Shown here piece by piece: positions 52,514-60,010 of a stretch of 64,000 bases of DNA (the stretch's first letter is position 1; the number at the start of each line of letters is the position of its first letter). The position numbers were made by a program, and so were the translations under genes. The notes beneath the pieces are model-generated. The model was not told the origin of the DNA and made no database searches. It was given only the letters and a program-made list of their open reading frames with translations. Location: the NCBI GenBank assembly GCA_965208525.1, contig OZ242340.1:2480001-2544000 (forward strand), written 5' to 3'. Origin of the DNA: VXYL01 sp965208525. Its GTDB lineage: Bacteria; Pseudomonadota; Gammaproteobacteria; Pseudomonadales; Azotimanducaceae.

Positions 52514-53415
52514 CGACTGCCCCTCATGCGCGGGTCGAGCAAGTCCCGCAACGCATCGCCATAAACATTGATGGCATAGACGACAATGGTCAGGCACAGC
52601 CCCGGCGCGAGTGCAAGCCAAGGGCCGAGGTACATGTACGTTCGCCCGGTGCCGCTCAGCATTGCGCCCCATGTCGGCTCCGGCGGCGGCACGCCAAGGC
52701 CGAGAAACGAGAGCCCGGCCTCGGTGAGAATCACCGCGCCAATGCGCGTGGTGAAGAGCACAATCAGTACCGGCATCACGTTCGGCACGATGTGACGCGC
52801 AAGGATGTGCAGCGTGCGGGCGCCGATGGACTGCGCGGCGTGGGTGTACATGCTTTCCTTCACCGTCACTACCGCACCGCGGACGATGCGCGAGCCGGCG
52901 ATGCCGTAAAGCAGGCCCAGCACGATCACGATTTGCGGGATGCCGGGCCCCACCACCGAGATGATGACGATCAGCAGCACGAGGTCGGGGAAGGTCATCC
53001 ACGCATCCACGCCGCGCTGCAGGATCATGTCGGTCTTGCCGCCGAGATAGCCCGAAAGCACGCCGATCACGAGCGATACCAACGTGCCGATGCCGGCAGC
53101 CAGAAAGCTCACGATCATGGAGAGCTTGGCGCCGATGAGAATTCGGGAGAGCACGTCGCGGCCAAGATGGTCGGTGCCCAAGGGATGCGCCAGCGACGGT
53201 GCCTCGAGTCGCACCTCGAGATTGGTCTCGTTCATGCCATAGGGTGCGAGGAAGTCCGCGAAGATGCCGCAGAACAGGAACACGAGGAAGATCGCGCCAC
53301 CAGCGGCCCCGAGCGGCTTCTCCCGCACCAACCGCCGCACGAACGCGAACAGCCGGCCAGGGGCGCTGGACGGCGCCAATGGCTGTGGCACGGAACTGAG
53401 CGCCGCTTCCGTCAT
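52510..53415 (-). CDS. Peptide ABC transporter permease (DppC type)
   Basis: A 301-residue inner membrane permease with about six TM segments. The N-terminal 'HPLGTDHLGRDVLSRILIG' is the DppC/OppC hallmark, and the EAA-type coupling loop reads 'TVKESMYTHAAQSIGARTLHI' with 'AGLSFLGLGVPPPEPTWGAML' near the end. It forms a heterodimer with the following DppB-type permease. ATG at 53415 overlaps its upstream neighbour by 4 nt. Confidence 0.93.
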   Translation of the reverse strand: MTEAALSSVPQPLAPSSAPGRLFAFVRRLVREKPLGAAGGAIFLVFLFCGIFADFLAPYGMNETNLEVRLEAPSLAHPLGTDHLGRDVLSRILIGAKLSMIVSFLAAGIGTLVSLVIGVLSGYLGGKTDMILQRGVDAWMTFPDLVLLIVIISVVGPGIPQIVIVLGLLYGIAGSRIVRGAVVTVKESMYTHAAQSIGARTLHILARHIVPNVMPVLIVLFTTRIGAVILTEAGLSFLGLGVPPPEPTWGAMLSGTGRTYMYLGPWLALAPGLCLTIVVYAINVYGDALRDLLDPRMRGSR

Positions 53416-54362
53416 TCGTGACGCACCTTGGGATCGAGCCAGCCGTAGCTCACGTCCACCAAGAGGTTGATGAGCAGCACACCCACGCCGACGACAAGAA
53501 ACACGCCCGATATCACCGGATAGTCGCGCTGGAACACGGCTTCGAGCAAGAGCAGCCCCACGCCCGGCACCACGAATATCTGCTCGAAGATCACCGCACC
53601 ACCGATCAAGAGGGGCGCTTGCAGCCCGATCAGCGTCACCACCGGGATCAGCCCGTTGCGCAGGGCGTGGCGGGCTATGAGCAGCCATTCGCCGACACCC
53701 TTTGCCCGCGCCGTGCGGATGTAGTCCTGGCGCAACACCTCCAGCATCATGGTGCGTGTCATGCGCATGGTGACGGCCGACATAGAGAGCCCGAGCAGAA
53801 TGGCCGGCACGATCATGTGCGCGAGATTGGCCAGCGGATCGGTGAAGAACGGCGTGTACTCAAGCTCCGGTGCCCAGCGCCACCACACCGACGGGAACAC
53901 CATCACGAGCGTGCCGAGCCAGAATCCAGGCACCGCCAGCATCAGGAGCGAAAACGAGCGTGCGATGTAGTCGCCGGCCGTGTCCTGTCGAATCGCGGAA
54001 TAGACGCCAATGGGCAAGGCCACCGTGAGCGCGACAATCAATGAGAGGAAGCCGAGCTCGAAGGTGATGGGCAAAGTGGCCTTGAGCTGCTCGGTAACCG
54101 GCACGTTCTGCCACAGCGACGTGCCAAGATCGCCCGTGAGCACGCCGCCAATCCAGCGGAAGTACTGCACATACACCGGCTGATCCAGCCCTAGCGCCGC
54201 CTCGATGCGGGCGCGATCCTGCCCCGTGGTGATGTCGTTCTGCGCCAGCATGAGGTCGATGACGTCGCCCGGAATGAGTCGCATCGAGATGAAGACGATG
54301 AGGCTCGCAAAGAACAGCGTCGGCACCAGCGCCAACAGGCGGCGGGCGAGATAGGCGTACAC
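53412..54362 (-). CDS. Peptide ABC transporter permease (DppB type)
   Basis: A 316-residue permease if it starts at GTG 54362 ('VYAYLARRLLALVPTLFFAS'), the length usual for DppB; an ATG at 54491 would add 43 residues of low-complexity, Ser/Thr/Pro-rich sequence. Those extra codons lie in the dispersed repeat at 54361-54410 and the sequence beyond, so I take the shorter form, though its ribosome site is poor. 'ALGLDQPVYVQYFRWIGGVL', the coupling loop 'EVLRQDYIRTARAKGVGEWL' and 'VIFEQIFVVPGVGLLLLEAV' identify it. Confidence 0.9.
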   Translation of the reverse strand: MYAYLARRLLALVPTLFFASLIVFISMRLIPGDVIDLMLAQNDITTGQDRARIEAALGLDQPVYVQYFRWIGGVLTGDLGTSLWQNVPVTEQLKATLPITFELGFLSLIVALTVALPIGVYSAIRQDTAGDYIARSFSLLMLAVPGFWLGTLVMVFPSVWWRWAPELEYTPFFTDPLANLAHMIVPAILLGLSMSAVTMRMTRTMMLEVLRQDYIRTARAKGVGEWLLIARHALRNGLIPVVTLIGLQAPLLIGGAVIFEQIFVVPGVGLLLLEAVFQRDYPVISGVFLVVGVGVLLINLLVDVSYGWLDPKVRHE

Positions 54363-54410
54363 GCGCGTCCTAGCGGACGCGTCGGCAGTTGCCTTCGGCA
54401 ACTGCTGCGC
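54361..54410 (+). repeat. Double-hairpin repeat, variant copy C
   Basis: Stem 1 is CGCGTCC-TAG-CGGACGCG and stem 2 is GCAGTTGCC-TTC-GGCAACTGC. It shares the CGCGTCGGCAGTT...AACTGCTG framework of copies A and B but has different loops and stem bases. It overlaps the 5' end of the DppB-type gene, at the position of the GTG start. Confidence 0.6.
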
Positions 54411-54477
54411 GTTGTCGGTTGTCGGGGAGGTTCGCAGAGAGGACGAGGCTTGACGGAACCTCTCTGGGAGAGGCTTT

Positions 54478-54607
54478 TGGGGGGAGGGCATCTTGCCCTC
54501 CCACGCGCCGCAAGGCGCGCATTTGCGCGACGTGGCCTTCGGGAACGAAATCAGACGGTTTGAACACGCCTGACGGCGTGCTGGGAGGGCAAGATGCTCC
54601 CCCCCAG
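54478..54607. repeat. Palindromic intergenic element (MITE-like)
   Basis: The left arm 54478-54520 (GGGGGGAGGGCATCTTGCCC, then TCCCACGCGCCG) and the right arm about 54563-54607 are inverted copies. Each arm is itself a hairpin around GGGCATCTTGCCC. The architecture matches the palindrome at 39912-40051, with G replacing A at several positions. The gap between the peptide permease start and the POT gene (about 314 nt from 54363) contains only this element and repeat copy C. Confidence 0.65.
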
Positions 54608-54676
54608 GGCCCGACCTCGACCCCGGTCAACAAGCGACCCGTGACCAACGCCGAGCGAAAGCGAGGCACGCGCACG

Positions 54677-56218
54677 TCAATCGTCGTGCATCAAGCGACG
54701 CAGCCACGGCGCCACCAGCATCACGGCTATGCCGATGCCGACGCCGGCCCAGCCCAGGGTGTTGAACACGTCCGCATACACGGGCAATGACGCCGCCGGG
54801 TCCACCACGGTGCCCGGCGATCCTTCGACCGAAGCGCTGCCGGCGATGATCCCGGCAATGTAGGAGGCGCCGGCACTCGACAGGAACCACACGCCCATCA
54901 TGACGCCGAGCACCTCCTTCACGGTGAGTCGCGTCACCATCGAGAGGCCAACGGGCGAAAGACACAGCTCGCCGGTGGTGTGCAGCAGGTATGCGAGGGC
55001 AAGCCAGATGAGCGCCACCTGTCCCATGCCGTCGGCGAAGCTCGCGCCGATCACCAGCACGAGGAAGCCAAGCCCCGCCTGCAGCACGCCGAGGCCAAAC
55101 TTCATGGGCGTGCTCGGCTCCAGCCCCCGCCGTGACAGCAGCCGCCAAAGCACCGCAAACCCAGGCGCGAGCAGGATGATGAAGGCGGGGTTCATGAAGC
55201 CCATCTGTGACGCCTGCAGCGACACGCCGGCCACATCCCGGTCCACGTTGCGATCGGTGAACAGGGTCATCGACGTGCCGGCCTGCTCGAAGAGAGTCCA
55301 GAACACCACCGACACGCCGGTGAGCAGGATCACCACCAACAGCCGGTGCTGCTCGGCGCGGGTGCACTTCGACAGCGCATAGATGGTCACGCCGCCGACG
55401 GCGGCGACGGCGACCACGGCCAGCAAGCCACCGACCACGGCCTGCATCTGCACCAGATACCAAACCACCGCCACGCCGACGATGCCGCCACCGTAGATGA
55501 TCGCCTCCCGCGGCACCCCCATGACACTCTCCCGGAGCAACTCCGGATTGCTCGGTTCGCCAGCGCCGAGAAAATGCCGCTGCCCGCGCAGAAACGTGAA
55601 TAGCCCCGCCAACATGCCGATGCCGGCCAGGCCAAAACCATAGCGCCAGCCATAGGCCTCGCCCAGCCAGCCGCACAGCAACATCGCCGTAAGCGCACCG
55701 AGATTGATGCCCATGTAGAAAATGGTGAAGCCCTGATCCCGGCGCGGATCGTGCTCGTCATAGAGCTGTCCGACGATGGTGGAGATGCTCGGCTTCAGAA
55801 ACCCAACCCCCACGACGATGAACGCCAGCGCCAGAAACATGATCTGCACGGCGCCGTCGTCGCGCACCACCACGCCATCCACCACCGTCGCCGGATCACC
55901 CTCGAAGGCCATCAGCAAGTGGCCGCAGCAGAGCAGCACCGCCCCGAACGTGACGGCACGACGAAAGCCCAGGTACCGATCGGCAATGAAGCCCCCAAGC
56001 ACCGGCATCAGATACACCATCGAGCCATAGGCGCCAAAGGTGCCAGCCGACATCCGATCGTCGAACAGAAAGTGCTTGGTGAGATAGAGCACCAGCAGCG
56101 CCCGCATCCCATAGAAGCTGAACCGCTCCCACATCTCGGTGAAGAAGAGCACATACAGCCCCCGCGGATGCCCCAACACCCCCGGCTCCGCCCGTGCGCT
56201 CTCCACCGACTCAGTCAA
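54677..56218 (-). CDS. POT-family proton-dependent peptide transporter
   Basis: A 513-residue symporter of the POT/PTR2 family importing di- and tripeptides with protons. The diagnostic ExxERFxYYG motif is 'EMWERFSFYG' at residues 28-37; 'GGFIADRYLGFRRAV' and 'FYMGINLGALTAMLLCGWLG' are the other family motifs. About 12-14 TM helices. It lies upstream of the peptide ABC operon in the same direction, separated by the repeats at 54361-54607, so both use peptide substrates. Confidence 0.93.
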   Translation of the reverse strand: MTESVESARAEPGVLGHPRGLYVLFFTEMWERFSFYGMRALLVLYLTKHFLFDDRMSAGTFGAYGSMVYLMPVLGGFIADRYLGFRRAVTFGAVLLCCGHLLMAFEGDPATVVDGVVVRDDGAVQIMFLALAFIVVGVGFLKPSISTIVGQLYDEHDPRRDQGFTIFYMGINLGALTAMLLCGWLGEAYGWRYGFGLAGIGMLAGLFTFLRGQRHFLGAGEPSNPELLRESVMGVPREAIIYGGGIVGVAVVWYLVQMQAVVGGLLAVVAVAAVGGVTIYALSKCTRAEQHRLLVVILLTGVSVVFWTLFEQAGTSMTLFTDRNVDRDVAGVSLQASQMGFMNPAFIILLAPGFAVLWRLLSRRGLEPSTPMKFGLGVLQAGLGFLVLVIGASFADGMGQVALIWLALAYLLHTTGELCLSPVGLSMVTRLTVKEVLGVMMGVWFLSSAGASYIAGIIAGSASVEGSPGTVVDPAASLPVYADVFNTLGWAGVGIGIAVMLVAPWLRRLMHDD

Positions 56219-56311
56219 ATCCCCGCCCCCTCGACTTAGGGCTCGTCAGCCTACAACGGAATCACACCCAAATGGGCGCCCGCGATCCGGGTTAGGGGCG
56301 GGTTGGCTCGG

Positions 56312-56875
56312 TCAGTCGAATGCGGCTTCCACCGGTAGGCGGAGCGAGGGGATGGCTGCGGAGTGGATCACTTCGCCGCGGTTGAAGGTGGTTTCGCGCT
56401 GGTAGGTGATTCCGGCCGGTTCGCTGAAGGCGTGGATGCGTTCCCGGCCGACGTCGACGATCCAAGCTTCGGGGATGCCGGAGCGGGCGTAGCGGGGGAT
56501 CTTCCCCCGCCGGTCTTGGCGCAGGCTGCTGTCGGACACTTCGATCACGAGCAGGACATCTGGCGGAAGCGGGTGGCGCAGCTTGAACGCAGGTGTTCTT
56601 CGCGCGACGACGAGGTCTGGCTGGGGCTCGTTGTACTTGTCGAGATCGATGGGATTTTGCGCCCGCACATGGTGGTTCGGCAATTGGGTGAAGAGTGCGT
56701 GGCTGAGCTGGTCGACGATCCATGCGTGGGACACGCCGATGGGCGGCATCTCGCGCACTTCGCCGTCCACGAGTTCGAGGCGGGCGTCGTCCGGGAATGC
56801 ACCCTCGCGGCCAAGGCGCTGGTACTCGGAGACGGTGAGTCGGCGGCCGATCTTGTACATCGTTGGCTTGGACAT
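56312..56875 (-). CDS. Uma2-family (DUF820) putative endonuclease
   Basis: A 187-residue Uma2 protein: 'RLELVDGEVREMPPIGVSHA', 'EPQPDLVVARR' (PD), 'DVLLVIEVSDSSLRQDRRGK' (E-x-x-x-S...K) and 'SGIPEAWIVDVGRERIHAF'. This is a second family member in the window and diverges strongly from the one at 22609, so it is not a recent duplicate. The ATG at 56875 is used. It stands alone, without an obvious partner gene; Uma2 function is unknown. Confidence 0.87.
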   Translation of the reverse strand: MSKPTMYKIGRRLTVSEYQRLGREGAFPDDARLELVDGEVREMPPIGVSHAWIVDQLSHALFTQLPNHHVRAQNPIDLDKYNEPQPDLVVARRTPAFKLRHPLPPDVLLVIEVSDSSLRQDRRGKIPRYARSGIPEAWIVDVGRERIHAFSEPAGITYQRETTFNRGEVIHSAAIPSLRLPVEAAFD

Positions 56876-56999
56876 GGCTGACTCTGGCTGTTGGTTTGGG
56901 TGAGCAGTTTACCGAGCCACGTTCTTGGGGCGCACAAGCTGTTGCGGAGCTCTCTAGTCAGGTTTTACCCTCGCGGAAACGACTACGTTGCGTGCAGGC

Positions 57000-58376
57000 C
57001 TACAAAACCGCTTCCTCCCACTCGCCGAGCATGGCGAGCACGCGGCGCATCAAATCCTCTACCTCGCTCGCGGTGATGGACAGCGGCGGGGAGATCCAGA
57101 TCGGCAGGCCGCGGGCCATTCCGGGTTGGCGAGCGGCGCCGCCGAGGGAGCTGTACATGGCGAGGCCGTGCTTGAGCGCGATGGACTGGAAGAGCTTCTG
57201 GGCATCGACGCTGCGGTCGAAGAAGGCCATGGTTTCCTTGTCGGCGACGAGTTCGAGCACCATCATGAGCCCCCAGCCGCGCACGTCCGCCACGGTGGGA
57301 TGGGAAAGGAGCTCGCCCTTGTAGGAGAACACGCGCTCGCTCTGGCGGTTGCAGTTCTCAAGGAGGTTCTCGTCGGTGATCACGCGAATGAGCTCGCATC
57401 CAGCGGCGCAGCCGAGGGGGTGGCCGCCGAAGGTGTAGCCGTGGACGAACGGGGTGCCCTCCTCGAACGGCGCGTTGATGCGGCTCGACACGGAAACCGC
57501 GCCGAACGGCACGTAGCAGCTTGAGATGCCCTTCGCCATCGCCATGATGTCGGCGTCGATGCTGAAGTGCTCCATCCCGAACCACTTGCCGGTGCGGCCG
57601 AAGCCGGTGACCACTTCATCGGCGATGAGCAACACGTCGTAGTGGTCGCAGATTTCGCGGATCCGGCGCCAGTAGCTGTCGGGCGGGACGCAGGCGTAGT
57701 CCGCGCCGCAGCCGTGGGGCGTGGCGAGGAAAGCTGCGACCGACTTGGCGCCGGCGTAGTGGATGGCGAACTCGAGCGCCTGGGCGCATTCGATGCCCCA
57801 TTCCTCGCGGCTCATGCCCTCCGGCCGGTCGAAGTCGGAGTACTGCCGGATGTGCGGCCACTTCGGCAGCATGGGTTCGAACACGGCCTGCGTGCTCGGG
57901 TTGTGCGATACGCCTAGCGTCGCGAGCGTCATGCCGTGGTAGGAGTCGCGGTGGCTGATGACTTTGTACTTGCCGGGATTGCCAAGCGCCATCTGCGCCT
58001 GCCGGGCGAGCTTGATGGCGGTCTCGACGGCCTCCGAGCCGCCAGAGACGAGGTAGGCGTGGTCGAGGTCTGCCGGGGTGACCTCGGCGAGGAGGCTGCA
58101 GAACTCCGCCCGCATCGGATCGGCGATGGAGGGGTGGGTGTAGGTGTAGCGTTCGAGCTGCTTGGCGATGGCCTGCTTCATGCGCGGGTGGTTATGGGGC
58201 AGGTTGACGGCCATCGGTCCGCCGGAGACGTCGAAGTAGCGGTTGCCTTCGCTGTCGAAGATGTAGACGCCCTCGGCACGCTCAATGGCGACATCCATGG
58301 GGTGATAGGCGAAGACGTGCTCCCAGTCGCCATCGGGCCGAAGTGTGTCGGGGAGGTTGTGAAGGGGCTCGGCCAT
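57000..58376 (-). CDS. Class III PLP-dependent aminotransferase
   Basis: A 458-residue omega-aminotransferase. 'YLVSGGSEAVETAIKLARQ' is the cofactor-phosphate region, 'SHRDSYHGMT' the stacking loop, 'LLIADEVVTGFGRTGKWFGM' carries the cofactor Asp, and the Schiff-base lysine is Lys282 in 'MAMAKGISSCYVPFGAV'. The range of substrates is wide (beta-alanine, taurine, polyamines, 2,4-diaminobutyrate). Downstream of the sigma-54 activator gene on the same strand, with copy B of the double-hairpin repeat between them, so it may or may not be co-transcribed. Confidence 0.92.
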   Translation of the reverse strand: MAEPLHNLPDTLRPDGDWEHVFAYHPMDVAIERAEGVYIFDSEGNRYFDVSGGPMAVNLPHNHPRMKQAIAKQLERYTYTHPSIADPMRAEFCSLLAEVTPADLDHAYLVSGGSEAVETAIKLARQAQMALGNPGKYKVISHRDSYHGMTLATLGVSHNPSTQAVFEPMLPKWPHIRQYSDFDRPEGMSREEWGIECAQALEFAIHYAGAKSVAAFLATPHGCGADYACVPPDSYWRRIREICDHYDVLLIADEVVTGFGRTGKWFGMEHFSIDADIMAMAKGISSCYVPFGAVSVSSRINAPFEEGTPFVHGYTFGGHPLGCAAGCELIRVITDENLLENCNRQSERVFSYKGELLSHPTVADVRGWGLMMVLELVADKETMAFFDRSVDAQKLFQSIALKHGLAMYSSLGGAARQPGMARGLPIWISPPLSITASEVEDLMRRVLAMLGEWEEAVL

Positions 58377-58433
58377 TGCGCGGTCCTGCGATAGGGAGCG
58401 GCCATCGTAGCACCGGCGACTCGGTGAGAAGCG

Positions 58434-58482
58434 GGCCAGCAGTTCGCGCCAGCGAACTGCCGACGCGCCCTTCGGGGCGCGC
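58434..58482 (-). repeat. 49-nt double-hairpin repeat, copy B
   Basis: Reverse-complement copy of 18965-19013, identical at 45 of 49 positions; three of the four differences are in loops or preserve pairing. It reaches into the last codons of the sigma-54 activator gene, whose stop (58482-58484) is at the edge of the element. Confidence 0.75.
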
Positions 58483-59804
58483 TAGCGCGAGCTGCTGGGC
58501 GTTGTGCTCGCGTTCGTTCGCAGGGTTGCCAGTTTCCGGTATAGGGCGCGTTCGCTGACGCCGAGTTTCGCCGCCAGTTGGTGGCGGGTGCCGGTGTGGG
58601 TGGCTAGGGCCTTGCGGAGGAAGGCTTGTTCGGCTTCTGCCAGCGTTGAGGGGGCTGTGGCTTCTGCCGTTTGCGGCGTCTGTGCGCGACAGCGGTCCGG
58701 GAGGTGGCGTTCGTCGACCTGGGGGCCATCGGCCAGCAAGATTGCGCGTTCGACGATGTTGCGCAGTTCCCGGATGTTGCCGGGGAAGGCATAGTGGTCA
58801 AGGGCTTGCAGCGCCGCTGGCGTGAAGGTGGCGTCGGGGCTGCCGAGGCGTTGGCACAGCGCGTGGATGAGCAAGGGAACGTCGCCGGCGCGCTCACGCA
58901 GCGGTGGCAGTGTGATCTCGAAGACGCACAGGCGGTAGTAGAGGTCTTCGCGGAAGTCGCCTGTCTCGACGAGCGCGGGCAGGTCCTTGTTGGTGGCGCA
59001 GATGAGGCGGAAGTCGGCCTCGCGCCAGTCGGTGGTGCCTAAGGGCCGGTAGCGCCGGGTCTCGAGCAGGCGCAGGAGTTTCACTTGGCTCGCGAGCGGC
59101 ACGTCGCCGATTTCGTCGAGAAAGAGGGTGCCGCCTTCGGCCGCTGCCACGAGCCCATCGCGGGTGGTCGTCGCGCCGGTGAACGCACCCTTCTTGTGGC
59201 CGAAGAGTTCCGCTTCGAGCAACGCTTCCGGTAGGCCCGTGCATTCCACCGGCACGAAGGGCTTGTCGCGGCGGGCGCTTTGTTCGTGCACGCTTTGCGC
59301 AACGGCGTCCTTGCCGGTGCCGGTTTCGCCGTAGAGCATCAGGTGCACGTCGCTCTTGGCGGCGCGTTCGGCGAGATTCAGCATCGCCTGAAAGCACGGT
59401 GCCTTGCCGACCAGGCGGTCGTGGGAGGGCTCTGTGGCGGCTATGTCGGACGGATGCATCTGCTCGATGAAGAACATCGGCTCGCCGTCTGGCCCTGGCA
59501 CGGGCCACATCTCGACGTGGACGTACTCCTCGCCGCGCGGGGTGTGGTGAATGTGCAGGGCCACCGAGCGCTGACGCGTGTCCACGCAGGCGCGCAAGGG
59601 ACAGCTCTCGCCCACGAGGTCGCAGGGAACGTCGTTGCCGTGCGACACCTCGTGGCAGAGCGCCCTGTGCCCCGGACGATCGGAGAGGCCATACACGTCC
59701 CGATACTGGTCGTTCGCGATGAGGATGCGGTAGTTCCGGTCCAGCAGGATCGCGGGGCGCGGCAGGCTTTCGAGAACGGCGGCGATGTTGGGAAGGTCTG
59801 ACAT
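58482..59804 (-). CDS. PAS-domain sigma-54-dependent transcriptional activator
   Basis: A 440-residue NtrC/NifA-type activator. An N-terminal PAS domain (about 5-115) contains a Cys/His cluster: Cys50-His51, His55, Cys61, Cys68 and Cys73 ('CHEVSHGNDVPC', 'ESCPLRAC'), a likely metal, haem or redox site. The AAA+ domain (about 130-370) has Walker A 'GETGTGKD', the sigma-54 contact loop 'GAFTGA' (206-211) and 'GTLFLDEIGDVPL' Walker B. A Fis-type HTH ends the protein ('TRHQLAAKLGVSERALYRKL'). It has no receiver domain, so the PAS itself should sense the signal. Divergent from the oxidase gene, which has a matching promoter. Confidence 0.94.
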   Translation of the reverse strand: MSDLPNIAAVLESLPRPAILLDRNYRILIANDQYRDVYGLSDRPGHRALCHEVSHGNDVPCDLVGESCPLRACVDTRQRSVALHIHHTPRGEEYVHVEMWPVPGPDGEPMFFIEQMHPSDIAATEPSHDRLVGKAPCFQAMLNLAERAAKSDVHLMLYGETGTGKDAVAQSVHEQSARRDKPFVPVECTGLPEALLEAELFGHKKGAFTGATTTRDGLVAAAEGGTLFLDEIGDVPLASQVKLLRLLETRRYRPLGTTDWREADFRLICATNKDLPALVETGDFREDLYYRLCVFEITLPPLRERAGDVPLLIHALCQRLGSPDATFTPAALQALDHYAFPGNIRELRNIVERAILLADGPQVDERHLPDRCRAQTPQTAEATAPSTLAEAEQAFLRKALATHTGTRHQLAAKLGVSERALYRKLATLRTNASTTPSSSR

Positions 59805-59919
59805 GGCTGACGATTGTGGCACATCGGCGAAGGATCGGCTGACGAGACTGGCAGTTTCGGCGCGGAGTGCGGATCGGTCGGGGGTGCATAACTGCTTGAT
59901 TTAAATGCCAGCGAGCGAT

Positions 59920-59935
59920 TGGCACGTCTCCTGCT
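59920..59935 (+). promoter_or_regulatory. Sigma-54 (-24/-12) promoter of the oxidase gene
   Basis: TGGCACG-N4-CTGCT matches the consensus TGGCACG-N4-TTGCW at every position but one (C for the first T of the -12 box), with the required 10-nt spacing between GG and GC. Transcription would start near 59947, 64 nt upstream of the coding start. Two direct GGATCGG copies (59832-59838 and 59871-59877, 39 nt apart) upstream are possible but weak activator sites. Confidence 0.8.
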
Positions 59936-60010
59936 GTTCTCTTTGCGGCGAATGCGCCCCTTTCGGCAAAGCGTCTATCGGCGAACTCCACAGCGACACA
60001 AGGAGAAGGC

